A stretch of DNA of 64,000 nt from Methylomarinum sp. Ch1-1 (GCF_030717995.2 NZ_CP157743.1:3932501-3996500), one strand, 5' to 3'. Shown: positions 49,329-58,900, numbered from the stretch's first letter. Notes: generated by a model from the sequence alone, not told the origin. Translations and numbers: made by a program.

Positions 49329-49829
49329 ATGGATACTTTGAAACAGTATTTGCCGCTATGCTGGTTTACGGCCAATCCGCTGGACCTACCCCGGTCGGTC
49401 CGTTTTTTCAGACTTAACCTGTTGTTTTATTTCATTGTTGAACTGTTCATTCAGATCAACATGATCGAATACTTCGAGGCTATTTTTGAGGTCACGCTGG
49501 AAACGGGCCTGACCTTGGTGTTTGTCGGCCTGGTTGTGTTGTTGAACAAATCCGGCCATTCCTTCATACAGGTTTCATCCGCCATTCTGTTTTGCGAGAA
49601 TGTCGTCGCCGTCGTGGTGGTGCCGACGATGATCTGGCTGACGATCACCGAAGACGAACTCAGTTACGTGACGATGGCTTTTTTGATGCTATGGGACTTT
49701 TCCCTCGTCGCCTATGTCTATAAAAAAACGCTAGGCATCAATACCGCCGCCGGCGCCGTCGTTTCGCTGTTTTATTTTACCTGCACCTATGGTTTCGCTT
49801 ACGGAATCACGTCGTTGATTATCGGGTAA
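49329..49829 (+). CDS. Four-helix membrane protein, unknown
   Basis: A 166-residue protein with about four to five membrane helices (centred near 30, 58, 85, 118 and 150) and charged short loops. No family is recognised. It follows the EHD-like gene after 27 bp on the same strand, so the two are probably co-transcribed and may form a membrane complex. Confidence 0.65.
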   Translation: MDTLKQYLPLCWFTANPLDLPRSVRFFRLNLLFYFIVELFIQINMIEYFEAIFEVTLETGLTLVFVGLVVLLNKSGHSFIQVSSAILFCENVVAVVVVPTMIWLTITEDELSYVTMAFLMLWDFSLVAYVYKKTLGINTAAGAVVSLFYFTCTYGFAYGITSLIIG

Positions 49830-49981
49830 GGAAGTGCACGCTTAAATCGGCGCTTTCAGCTGTGCATCGGTGGATTTATTCAGCGTTTTGTTAGACCAGG
49901 ACATAGTCAATATTTTTCTGTCGGCAATCGTGAATGTGGGCGCAGATTTAGCCGCGCAATGCGAATAAATTCGCACCTACC

Positions 49982-50830
49982 GCAGCAATTGCTAGTTTGG
50001 CGTTCAAAAAGGGCGGGCGTGTTTGGCGAGGCGCTCCTCGATAGACACGCCCTATTCCCTAAACTCTGGGCGGGGCGGGTTCTTTAACCCGCCCCAAACG
50101 TTTAACTTACTCTAGTCACGGTTGCATCGTTCAGGACCTCGTTGACCTGCATTTCGTATAGAGACATGCGCCACGGCTCCGCCAAAGTCTGCCCGCAGGA
50201 GGAGGCCCGCCCTCAGGCCGAATGGCTCTTTTCGCGCCCGAGGACGGCGCTCCTACGCAAAGCACCGTCTTGCCTTCGGATGTGCTGAACAGCGTGAAGC
50301 GCATCAAAAACCGGTGCGCTTCCTATCGTCAGCACCCCCTACCGCATCGTAGGGCGGCTTCGCGAAGCAAGCCGCCAAAAACACCACCACCGGTGGCAAA
50401 ATTGGTCATTGTGGTATCCAGGCGCATTGCCTGGCGGCGAATCACCCTACGGTTGCATGCCAATGTAGCCTTGCCTTCGGGGATGTGTCGAACAGCGTGA
50501 AGCGCATCGAAACAAGGTGCGCTTCCTATCGTCAGCACACCCTACCCTACCCGCACCGGTAGGGCGGATCAAGCTTCGCGGATCCGCCAACGTAGGGCGG
50601 CTTCGCAAAGCAAGCCGCCAAAACCCACGCCGGGGCAAAATTGACCATTGTTCGTATCAAAGGCGGATTGCCTCTGACGGCGAATCCATCCGGTTGCGAT
50701 GCCAAATGTAGCCTTGCCTTTGTTTGATGTGCTGAACTGCGTGAAGCGCATCAAAAACCGGTGCGCTTCCTATCGTCAGCACACCCACATCCGTGAGATG
50801 GATCACGCGCAGCAAATCGGCTAAAAGCAT
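49982..50830. repeat. Composite repeat field (element relic, composite repeat, hairpin modules)
   Basis: 49830-50975 has no gene. It starts with a GTAGGTGCGAATTTATTCGC-type hairpin (about 49935-49981), then a relic of the 166-bp element lacking one end (49982-50067). 50070-50345 is the same composite repeat as 7262-7545 in the opposite orientation. From 50345 there are GTAGGGCGGCTTCGCGAAGC and GCGGATC...GATCCGCC hairpins repeated twice with decay, and the phrase GTGCGCTTCCTATCGTCAGCA three times. Confidence 0.85.
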
Positions 50831-50837
50831 TCAATGC

Positions 50838-50975
50838 ACGCAGTAAAAGTAGCCTGAGTAAAAGTATTTTTAAAAGTAGCCTGTCCCCTTTATCTCTCAG
50901 CAAAAGTAGCCTGTCCCCTTTATCTCCGCAGTAAAAGTAGCCTGTCCCCTTTTTCCTGTCCCCTTTATCTCCGGA
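50838..50975. repeat. Short direct repeats abutting glcD
   Basis: AAAAGTAGCCTG occurs four to five times and CTGTCCCCTTTATCTC three times within 138 bp, ending one base before the glcD stop codon. Spacing is irregular (about 25-40 bp). Confidence 0.8.
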
Positions 50976-52475
50976 CTAGAAACGCTCGATCTCGGGATGA
51001 GGCAGCTCGCCGTCGTGGACATGCATCGCGCCGAATTCCGCACAACGATGCAGAGTGGGCACCGCCTTACCCGGATTCAGCAGGCCTTTGTCATCAAAAG
51101 CCCGCTTCAACGCATGAAACAACGCTAATTCATGGGGCTGAAATTGAAAACACATATGATTGATCTTTTCGACGCCGACCCCATGTTCTCCGCTAATCGT
51201 GCCGCCGACTTCGACGCTCAAGCGCAAGATATCTCCTCCCAGCTGCTCGGCTTTCTGCATTTCCCCTTCCCGATCGGCGTCATAAAGAATCAACGGATGC
51301 AGATTGCCATCGCCGGCATGAAAAACATTGGCCACCGCCAAGCCGTAATGCGCCGAAAACGTCTTGATTTTCATCAGCACCTTCGCCAGATGGCGGCGCG
51401 GTATCGTGCCGTCCATGCAGTAATAATCCGCGGATATTCTACCGACCGCCGGAAACGCGGCTTTGCGCCCCGCCCACATTTGCTGCCGCTGCTGCTCGGA
51501 CTCGGCCACTCTGACCTCGCTGGCGCCCTGTCGCCGCAAAACTCGCAGCGCTTGCTCCAAATCGGATGTTACTTGTTCTGCGCTACCATCCATCTCGCAT
51601 AACAAGATAGCTTCCGCATCGCATGGATAACCGGCGTGGACGAAGTCTTCCGCCGCCTTGATCGCGGCATTATCCATCATCTCCAGGCCGGCCGGAATCA
51701 AACCGGCGGCAATGATGGCGGCCACCGCGTTGCCGGCCTTCTCGACATCATCGAAGGCCGCTAAAATCACCTGCGCTTGTTCCGGAATCGGTAACAATTT
51801 GACGGTGATTTCGACTATCACGCCGAGCATGCCCTCGGAACCGGTCATCAATGCCAATAAATCGTAGCCCGGGCCATCGAGACCTTGCCCGCCTATCGTG
51901 ACCCATTCGCCATCCATTGTGATCACCTGCAACTGCTGGATATTGTGTGTGGTCAAGCCGTATTTGAGACAATGCACCCCGCCCGAGTTTTCCGCGACAT
52001 TGCCGCCGATGGAACAGGCAATTTGCGACGAAGGATCTGGCGCATAATACAGTCCATATGGCGCGACGGCATGAGAAATCGCCAGGTTTCTAACGCCCGG
52101 CTGCACCCGCGCCTGACGGTTATTGACATCGATGTCGAGAATGCGGTTGAAGCGGGATAAACTCAACAACACGCCATTATCGAGCGGAATGGCGCCGCCG
52201 GCCAGGCCGGTGCCGGCGCCTCTAGCGACCACCGGCACACCGAGGCGATGGCATAATCGCAAGACATGCTGCACCTGCTCGATAGTTTCCGGCAACACCA
52301 CCAGCCAAGGCAGGCAGCGATAGGCTGACAAACCGTCACATTCATATGCCCTGACTTGCTCCTCTTGCGCCAGAATCGCCGAATCCGGCAGAAAATGCCT
52401 TAATGCGGCCAGCAGATCATTTTTGCTGACCTGATGACGAACTCTTTCCGAACTGTGCGGTTGTATCGTGACCAT
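50976..52475 (-). CDS. glcD: FAD-linked oxidase, glycolate oxidase subunit GlcD
   Basis: A 499-residue flavoprotein. The PCMH FAD-binding region has PVVARGAGTGLAGGAIPL (about 100-117), PDPSSQIACSIGGNVAENSGG, and DGPGYDLLALMTGSEG. The C-terminal catalytic half has FHAGDGNLHPLILYD and GGTISGEHGVGVEK. This is the GlcD flavin subunit oxidising glycolate or D-lactate. GlcE and GlcF should follow downstream, but only repeats lie there, so it is an orphan or works with partners elsewhere. It could also be a D-lactate or D-2-hydroxyglutarate dehydrogenase. Confidence 0.85.
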   Translation of the reverse strand: MVTIQPHSSERVRHQVSKNDLLAALRHFLPDSAILAQEEQVRAYECDGLSAYRCLPWLVVLPETIEQVQHVLRLCHRLGVPVVARGAGTGLAGGAIPLDNGVLLSLSRFNRILDIDVNNRQARVQPGVRNLAISHAVAPYGLYYAPDPSSQIACSIGGNVAENSGGVHCLKYGLTTHNIQQLQVITMDGEWVTIGGQGLDGPGYDLLALMTGSEGMLGVIVEITVKLLPIPEQAQVILAAFDDVEKAGNAVAAIIAAGLIPAGLEMMDNAAIKAAEDFVHAGYPCDAEAILLCEMDGSAEQVTSDLEQALRVLRRQGASEVRVAESEQQRQQMWAGRKAAFPAVGRISADYYCMDGTIPRRHLAKVLMKIKTFSAHYGLAVANVFHAGDGNLHPLILYDADREGEMQKAEQLGGDILRLSVEVGGTISGEHGVGVEKINHMCFQFQPHELALFHALKRAFDDKGLLNPGKAVPTLHRCAEFGAMHVHDGELPHPEIERF

Positions 52476-52508
52476 AGGATTAATGTCTATTCAGCGAAAT
52501 TATATATA

Positions 52509-52600
52509 AAACAGCAAAAACACCCGAACTGGGAATGGCTGGCGCTTACCGAGCACCTGCCTTATATAACATGACTGAGTACTACTGCTTAACATCAAAA
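52509..52600. repeat. Relic element end and repeat shared with 57895-57970
   Basis: AAAACACCCGAACTGGGAATGGCTG is a decayed end of the 166-bp element. It is followed by GGCGCTTACCGAGCACC and TATATAACATGACTGAGTAC, matching 57925-57968 almost base for base. Confidence 0.65.
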
Positions 52601-52736
52601 GTCACTGAACTGAAGTTTCCCAATTTTTTGAGGGCAAGGAATATCAGATAATGCTAATATTCAGCTTAAACATTAGCCGGCTCTAATATTGATTGTTAGG
52701 CTATGCCGAATCTCATTAAAAACAATAGCTTATGGG

Positions 52737-52810
52737 TGAATGAGGTCGCCTTTTGTAGTATAATATTGGTTTCTAAATCATTGATTACACAAACAAAAGG
52801 GCCTCATTCA
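52737..52810 (+). promoter_or_regulatory. Fold-back structure over the transposase start, with internal promoter
   Basis: The left arm TGAATGAGG..GCCTTTTGT (52737-52756) pairs with ACAAAAGG.CCTCATTCA (52793-52810), about 18 of 20 positions. The right arm covers the ribosome site region and the A of the ATG. A perfect TATAAT (52759-52764) lies between the arms. Transcripts entering from outside contain both arms, whereas those from the internal promoter lack the left arm. This is the read-through protection design known from IS10 and IS50. Confidence 0.7.
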
Positions 52811-54150
52811 TGTTCATTTTACGCGATCTTCTCCGCCCTCTCCAAGCCCATTTTTCCGAGACTGATCTGGGACGGGAGCGAGCTTCTTTGTTTGTCTACA
52901 CGCTGCTCGCCGTGATTGTTCCGTTTACCTCATCGATGTCGTCTAATTTATGGCGGGCCTTGGAGACTTTGTTCGGGATCGAGATTAAGCAAAAGCGGTT
53001 CTATACCTTCATGGCTTCGTCGACACTGCCCTGGGAAAGGCTTTGGACGACGCTGTGGGGATTGATTCCGTCCCCCACGACCGATGGCCGCTTATTGATT
53101 GGCTTGGACGATTTTATCAACCTCAAAGTGGGTCAACACATTTTCGGCTGCGCGTCGATTTTCGATCATGCCGCCAAAGCGAATCAAAGCCGTTACCCTG
53201 GGCGCAAAATGTGGTGTCGATCGGCTTACTGAAGCAGGTCAAAGGTCGTTGGGCCTGTTTGTTTTGGGCTTTCGTTTTACTTACCCCGTCACATGATCGC
53301 CGAACAAAAGGAAACCGCCAAAATCAAAGGCCAAGTCGCGCCGTTTCAAAGCAAACTCACGCAAGCGGCGGAATTGCTAATCGCCGTCGCCGGTCACTTT
53401 GCTTCGACACCAATGCTGGCGGTCACCGACAGCTGGTTTGGGAATCAGGGGTTATGGAAGCCGGTGCGCCAAACGGTAGGCGAACGTTTTCACCTGTTAT
53501 CCCGATTGCGCAGCAACCAGGTGCTCTATGCGCTCCCCGACGCCCGGTCCGCCGATGCCAAGACACGCGGACGCCCCCGTAAATACGGCCAGCGTCTGGG
53601 GACCGTGACCGACCGAGCGCACGCGCTCCGGCAGCAAACTGCTGCCTATCAGGTTAACCTGTATGGCAAAGTACGCGAAGTACTGGCGGTTGAGAAAACC
53701 GTCATGCTGAAGACCTTAAAATGCCCCATCAAGGTCGTGTGGGTGTTTCGTAAAACCCAGTGGGTCGCCTTGTTTACGACCGATCTCGACTTGTCGGTCA
53801 CCCAGGTCATCGAATATTATGGCGCTCGCTGGAAGATCGAGTCCGGCTTTAAAGAACTCAAGCAAGACATTGGCAGTCAAAAATGCCAGAGCCGGAATGC
53901 CCAGGCCGTGATAAACCACCTGCATTTCTGTATGATGGCCACCACGGTCACCTGGATGTACGCCGATCGCATCAAAGCGGATCCGCAACGTCGGCACAAG
54001 GTCAAGGGGCGGACGAGTTTCGCCTTTTCCGATGTCCGGCGCCTCATCGCCGAAGCCTCACTGAGTGAAGATTTTGATAGGCTTTGCCATAAACCCACCA
54101 ATCCCATGAAAAATTCGCTGGTCGCGGTGTTGTTACGCATGGTGGCTTGA
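52810..54150 (+). pseudogene. IS4-family transposase, multiply frameshifted
   Basis: The coding sequence begins at ATG 52810 (MFILRDLLRPLQAHF) and ends at 54150, about 447 residues if repaired. The reading frame leaves its original phase near 53196 (CCC run), shifts again near 53256-53264, and returns near 53275-53278 (T run), consistent with three single-base losses that add up to one codon. The DDE core is readable: GLDDFIN, AVTDSWFGNQG and the YxARWKIExGFKELKQ box of IS4 transposases. As read it encodes no full protein. Confidence 0.85.
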
Positions 54151-54255
54151 GGCGTTTTTAGGAAACTTCAGTCACTGAATAATTACGGATTAATTTTTTT
54201 CCACCAGCGACCTCGATTGATCAACCGGACTTAGGCCAGACGCAGACATTATCAG

Positions 54256-55320
54256 TTAGTGCGTGACCAATTGATATTTTAATGCCTGTTCACTGAATGC
54301 GGCTCCTGGCAGCGGAGTCAACACATTAGCGTTCGTCAATGCCTCCGCCAATAAGTGTTCATTGCCTTCGTATTTGATTTTGTAGACATTATAACCGCCT
54401 TCGACACTCACCCAGTTAACCGCCTTGATGATGGGCAGCGATTCCAAAAAATCGGTGACCCGTATCATATCGGTCATGCTATTGACGCCCTTGATTTTCA
54501 AGACGGTATAACCGATTTCGGTAATATCCGGTTTAACACCATAATATTTCGACAAGACATCATAAGCGCCTTGCATGCCAGCCAACATCACCTCCTTAAT
54601 CGGCCCACAGGGGCTGACCCATTGCTTGATCTTTTCATCGAAATACAAGGCCCACTCGGCCCGCCAACAACGCCCCTTGTCGACTACCCTTCCGGCCATC
54701 ACCGACACGACATCATAGCGCTCCGATACGGATAACAGCTGCCGGGAATCGGCGCTTAACACTTCGTTGACCGATATTTGCTGCTGTTCCTGAAGATCCA
54801 GCAACGGAAAAATAATCGGCAAGCCTTTGAGGCGGGCGGCGCGAGACAAGGCGCTGGTCAATTCGGGCATGTCGTCGGCATGATAAAAACGTCTGTCGCC
54901 TTGCTCGTCCACCACCAGCCAGACTAGCGTTTCCGGTCGGATCTCGCTCCAGATACCAATATTGCCGGAACGCAATAGATTCAGCAATTGAGCTTCATCA
55001 AACAGCACTCGCATCAGGCGAGCCTGCCCGTCATCGCGTCGGTCATCGGCGCTCATCGAATATTGAAACTGACGCACATAATGCGAGGCGCCGGCAATGG
55101 CCGTTTTCACCACCGGGGTTTCCTGTACGTTATCTGCAGCCACTACTCGTCCCAATACGGTGCTCAACGCTTCCTGTATCGCTTTGTTTCTGTCTTCATC
55201 GGAACGGCTCTTAGCCCATACTTCAATTTCGTATAAGCCTTTCACCTCCGCCGTCCAGCCCTGCTGCGAGCACAGCAGAGCCAGTAAAACAAATAATCTA
55301 GCTAATAATTTCAATTCCAT
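54256..55320 (-). CDS. Exported DUF2066 protein
   Basis: A 354-residue protein with a signal peptide (cleavage near GWTAEV, about residue 24) and the DUF2066 pattern (LYEIEVWAKSRSDEDRNKAIQEALSTVL opening split over residues 29-57, and VVDEQGDRRFY). DUF2066 genes are widely found divergent from purM in gammaproteobacteria, exactly as here. Function unknown; a periplasmic or inner-membrane-associated role is inferred from the signal. Confidence 0.82.
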   Translation of the reverse strand: MELKLLARLFVLLALLCSQQGWTAEVKGLYEIEVWAKSRSDEDRNKAIQEALSTVLGRVVAADNVQETPVVKTAIAGASHYVRQFQYSMSADDRRDDGQARLMRVLFDEAQLLNLLRSGNIGIWSEIRPETLVWLVVDEQGDRRFYHADDMPELTSALSRAARLKGLPIIFPLLDLQEQQQISVNEVLSADSRQLLSVSERYDVVSVMAGRVVDKGRCWRAEWALYFDEKIKQWVSPCGPIKEVMLAGMQGAYDVLSKYYGVKPDITEIGYTVLKIKGVNSMTDMIRVTDFLESLPIIKAVNWVSVEGGYNVYKIKYEGNEHLLAEALTNANVLTPLPGAAFSEQALKYQLVTH

Positions 55321-55395
55321 ACTCCGCCTAACCGATTAAATATTTGCGTCTTTCGTCTTAAATTTATGGGCAAATTCAACTCTTGATTAAGCCCG

Positions 55396-55630
55396 CAGCA
55401 ATTCCCACTTTGGCGTTCAAAAAGGGCATGGGGTGTGTTTGGCGAGGATGTCGACAGCAAGGATGCTGCCGTCAAGCCCCCAGGGATGGGTTTACCCAGC
55501 ACCTAAATACCATAGACTATTGGCTATGATTTATTATCGTCGTTTATTTAGGTGCTGGGTGAACGGCGCTCCTCGACAGACACACCCCATGCCCTAAACA
55601 CCGCAAAAATACTCAAACTGGGAATTGCTG
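55396..55630. mobile_element. 166-bp inverted-repeat element, copy 3, interrupted
   Basis: Same ends as copies 1 and 2 (CAGCAATTCCCACTTTG, CTGGGAATTGCTG) with an exact 9-bp duplication, TTAAGCCCG at 55387-55395 and 55631-55639. Its length is 235 bp because a 69-bp insertion lies at 55494-55562. It lies in the divergent promoter region of the DUF2066 gene and purM, so it may affect both. Confidence 0.95.
55494..55562. mobile_element. 67-bp element nested in copy 3, copy 2 of its family
   Basis: ACCCAGCACCTAAATA...TATTTAGGTGCTGGGT (55494-55560) interrupts the host element. Intact hosts read GGGTTTACGGCGCTCC here, so the empty site is known and the net gain is 69 bp. Terminal repeats are 16 bp and perfect. 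Compared with 18272-18338, the 16th base pair has changed on both sides together (T-A to A-T). Confidence 0.85.
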
Positions 55631-55711
55631 TTAAGCCCGTGAATCCATCTTCCTTTACCCCAATCTATAGTACAATAGCTGATATTTTAACGTTAACTTT
55701 AGCAAGAGTAC

Positions 55712-56758
55712 TTGACATTGAGCGAACAAAATCAAGAAAGCCTGAATTACAAAAGCGCCGGCGTCGATATAGAAGCCGGTAACGCCCTGGTCGAGCGCAT
55801 CAAACCGATTGCCGCAAAAACCCGTACAGCCGGCGTCATGGCCGGACTAGGTGGATTCGGTTCAATGTTTGAGTTGCCGCTGGATCGTTATAAAGAGCCG
55901 GTTCTTGTTTCAGGGACCGACGGGGTCGGCACTAAATTAAAGTTGGCCTTGGAGTTGGGCGTCCATAATACCGTCGGCATCGATCTGGTCGCGATGTGCG
56001 TCAACGACATCATCGTGCAAGGCGCCGAACCCCTTTTTTTTCTGGACTATTTCGCCACCGGCAAACTCGATGTCGAGACCGCCGCCGCCGTCGTTGAAGG
56101 CATCGGCAAGGGCTGCGAACAAGCCGGTGCGGCCCTGGTCGGTGGAGAGACTGCGGAAATGCCGGGCATGTATGCCGAAGGCGATTACGACCTGGCTGGC
56201 TTCTGCGTCGGCATCGTCGAAAAATCGGCGATATTGGACGGCAGTCGAATCCAGGCCGGCGACAAGCTGATCGGCTTGGCCTCCTCCGGCCCGCACTCCA
56301 ACGGCTACTCGCTGATCCGCAAGATCCTCGAAAAAAGTAACGCCTCGCTAAGCGACAATCTGGCCGGCAAGCCTCTAGGCGAGGCCTTACTGGAGCCTAC
56401 GCGAATTTATGTCAAATCGCTGCTGGAGCTGTTCAAGACGGTTCCGGTGCATGCACTGGCGCATATCACCGGCGGCGGCATTACCGAAAACCTGCCGCGC
56501 GTCTTACCGACCGGACTCGGTGCGGAAATCGATTTGTCCAGCTGGAAACTGCCGGAAACCTTTAAATGGCTGCAAGAACACGGCAATGTCTCACAAGCCG
56601 ATATGCTAACCACCTTCAATTGCGGCATCGGCATGATAGTCTGCGTCGCCGCCGAAGATGTGGACAAAGCCTTCACGATGCTGGAACTGCAGGGTGAAAC
56701 CGTCTATACGATTGGTGAAATCGTCGCCAACGAAGACTCCGCAGTGATTTACCGTTAA
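55712..56758 (+). CDS. purM: Phosphoribosylformylglycinamidine cyclo-ligase
   Basis: A 348-residue enzyme of purine synthesis (FGAM to AIR with ATP). Signatures: [80 protein letters not shown] and [16 protein letters not shown]. No ATG precedes the conserved start; TTG codons at 55712 and 55718 are the candidates, behind a weak AAGAG, so a TTG start is inferred. purN does not follow; a UDG-like gene does. Confidence 0.95.
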   Translation: MTLSEQNQESLNYKSAGVDIEAGNALVERIKPIAAKTRTAGVMAGLGGFGSMFELPLDRYKEPVLVSGTDGVGTKLKLALELGVHNTVGIDLVAMCVNDIIVQGAEPLFFLDYFATGKLDVETAAAVVEGIGKGCEQAGAALVGGETAEMPGMYAEGDYDLAGFCVGIVEKSAILDGSRIQAGDKLIGLASSGPHSNGYSLIRKILEKSNASLSDNLAGKPLGEALLEPTRIYVKSLLELFKTVPVHALAHITGGGITENLPRVLPTGLGAEIDLSSWKLPETFKWLQEHGNVSQADMLTTFNCGIGMIVCVAAEDVDKAFTMLELQGETVYTIGEIVANEDSAVIYR

Positions 56759-56770
56759 TCCGTTTGTTTC

Positions 56771-57358
56771 ATGACGTTGGATAAAGACCACCTACGTCTT
56801 GTCGATGAACTGAGAGGGTGCATGCTGTGCGCCTCTCAGCTACCGCAGCCGCCCAAGCCTGTTTTCCAATGCCTCCCGGCCGCTCGAATCTTGATTTCCG
56901 GCCAAGCGCCGGGCAAAAAAGCTCACAATTCCGGGATACCATTCGATGACGCCAGCGGTCAGCGGCTCAGAAACTGGCTCGGGGTCGATGCCAAATGCTT
57001 CTATGATCCTGAAAAAATCGCCATTGTGCCGATGGCTTTCTGCTATCCCGGCAGCGGGAATTCAGGTGATTTGCCGCCCCGCCCCGAATGCGCCGTCCAC
57101 TGGCGTCATCAACTACTCGCACACTTGCCCAATATCGAATTGACCTTGGTGATCGGTCGCTATGCGCAACGCTGGCATCTCGCAGAGCGAAGAAAAGCCA
57201 CATTGACCGAAACCGTCAAGGCTTGGCGGGAATACTGGCCTGGGGCGATACCCCTGCCTCACCCCAGTCCGCGCAACAACCGCTGGCTGAAACAAAATCC
57301 CTGGTTCGAAGCGGAGCTATTGCCGCCCTTGAGACAGGCAATTAGCAGGCTGCTATAA
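56771..57358 (+). CDS. Uracil-DNA glycosylase superfamily protein
   Basis: A 195-residue protein with a family motif A GQAPGKKAHNSGIPFDD (about 46-62) and motif B HPSPRN (about 168-173), which in UDG-fold enzymes form the uracil pocket. An N-terminal CMLC pair (about 17-20) and a further FDDASGQRLRNWLG segment resemble family 4-like proteins, but the full four-cysteine cluster is not evident. DNA uracil excision is possible but unproven; it could be a UDG-fold protein of other function. Starts 12 bp after purM. Confidence 0.75.
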   Translation: MTLDKDHLRLVDELRGCMLCASQLPQPPKPVFQCLPAARILISGQAPGKKAHNSGIPFDDASGQRLRNWLGVDAKCFYDPEKIAIVPMAFCYPGSGNSGDLPPRPECAVHWRHQLLAHLPNIELTLVIGRYAQRWHLAERRKATLTETVKAWREYWPGAIPLPHPSPRNNRWLKQNPWFEAELLPPLRQAISRLL

Positions 57359-57399
57359 AACCCTTACAACGGCCTAACACATAGTCAATATATGCTGTC

Positions 57400-57968
57400 G
57401 CCAATTGTGCATGTAGGTGCGGATTTAGCCGCTCAATGCGAATAAATTCGCACCTAACTCAGCATCCCCCCAGGGCTACCTCATTAAAAAATACCTTCTG
57501 GGCGGGGCGGGTTATTTAACCCGCCCCGAACGTTTAACTGACTCTAAGTCACGGTTGAATCGTTCAGAACCTCGTTGACCTGCATTTCGCATAGCGATGC
57601 GAACTACTTGCTTTTCGCGCCGAGGGCGGCGCTCCTACGCAAAGCACCGTCTTGCCTTCGGATGTGTCGAACACCGTGAAGCGCATCAAAACCGGTGCGC
57701 TTCCTATCGTCAGCACACCCTACCCTCACCGGTAGGGCGGATCAAGCGCAGCGGATCCGCCAACGTAGGGCGGCTTCGCGAAGCAAGCCGCCAAAAACCG
57801 CCACCGGAGGCAAAATTGGTCATTGTGGTATCCAGGCGCATTGTCTGGCGGCGAATCACCCTACGGTTGCATGCCAATATAGCCTTGCCTTCGGCACCGC
57901 AAAAATGCTCAAACCAGGAATTGTTGGCGCCTACCGAGCATCCGACATATATAACATGACTGAGTACT
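57400..57968. repeat. Composite repeat field downstream of the UDG-like gene
   Basis: Contains a GTAGGTGCGGATTT...GCACCTA hairpin (about 57412-57456), a GGCGGGTTATTTAACCCGCC hairpin (about 57506-57529), the composite repeat also at 7262-7545 and 50070-50345 (here missing its long GTAG hairpin arm), then GTAGGGCGGATC and GTAGGGCGGCTTCGC hairpins, and a decayed end of the 166-bp element (57895-57928). No gene in 57359-58207. Confidence 0.85.
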
Positions 57969-58207
57969 AGCCGCTGTTCACTCGGAGACAAAATAATACC
58001 GAAACAAGGCTTGCATAGGCAAAGTCACCGGCGTATAAACACTATAAAGCCGTGTTATTAATAAAGAAACGGTTGCGGATCGAATGTCGCGTCGACCTTC
58101 TCCTTCAGTGTTAGCACCCTGGCAGTAGTCGCTGCCGCCATATAAACAGAAAACCCGAGCTCGACGCATCGACTCGCTTTATGCGAATCAACGACAGAGG
58201 TTACCCG

Positions 58208-58900
58208 ATGAACTCGCAAAATAATTTAGCCGTAACCCAGAGCCGTCCCTTTTTTGCCCTGAAGGACTGCGCCTTGATCGCGGTCGCGACCACCCATCGG
58301 GCGATCACTTTGAAGGAATTTCGCGATCATATCACCGAGTTGAATCAGGAAAGCCTTTATTACCATTTCTGGGGCAATTTGCTGTTGCCCCGTTTTGAGG
58401 AGCGCGAATATAACAACGATTTCGCCAGCTGGGCGCGTCACAGCCTACACGACGCAATACTCGCGGAACAACTGGCGGTGCTAGACCCCACATCGGTCAC
58501 TGACATCGAAGAACTGCGCCTGCATATGCTGGAATACATCGATGACCGCTTGGAAGAAAGTGAATCCCTACAATGGTTCCGGGCAACACAACAGTTCGAG
58601 TTCATGCAATCGAAGATCGTCGTATTCGATACCCATATCAGCTTCGAATCCCCGGTCGAGATGGCCGCTTATATTCCAAATATGTCGATCAGCAGCATTT
58701 TTTATCATTTCATCGACGCCCGACGTCGGACCGAAGATAATGTCGACGACTTTCGCCATTGGCTGACTTTTTTTGGAGAAACCTATCAACCGCTAATCGA
58801 ATGCCTAGCCAAGATCGACCCCTATTTTAGTTCGTTGACCGAATTGCGTCAGGCCATCGCGGTAGTCTTTCAACACCATTTTGCGGAGAAGTCTCGATGA
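58208..58900 (+). CDS. DUF5752 family protein
   Basis: A 230-residue helical cytosolic protein from ATG 58208, 7-8 bp behind an AGAGG; a frame nine codons longer lacks a ribosome site. Motifs such as LYYHFWGNLLLPRF and SSIFYHFIDARRR and the paired layout fit DUF5752, a family nearly always next to a TreT-like glycosyltransferase. It overlaps that gene by 4 bp here too. Function unknown; a partner or regulator of the synthase is likely. Confidence 0.8.
   Translation: MNSQNNLAVTQSRPFFALKDCALIAVATTHRAITLKEFRDHITELNQESLYYHFWGNLLLPRFEEREYNNDFASWARHSLHDAILAEQLAVLDPTSVTDIEELRLHMLEYIDDRLEESESLQWFRATQQFEFMQSKIVVFDTHISFESPVEMAAYIPNMSISSIFYHFIDARRRTEDNVDDFRHWLTFFGETYQPLIECLAKIDPYFSSLTELRQAIAVVFQHHFAEKSR

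Larger units (their letters stand above)
52602..54179 (+). mobile_element. IS4-family insertion sequence with 8-bp target duplication
   Basis: The element spans 52610-54171 (1562 bp). Its ends are inverted repeats starting CTGAAGTTTCC, as usual for IS4-type elements (CTGA ends). It is flanked by an exact 8-bp duplication, TCACTGAA, at 52602-52609 and 54172-54179. The 200 bp before the transposase contain an inverted repeat and a TATAAT box (see separate entry). The clear duplication shows recent insertion. Confidence 0.92.
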
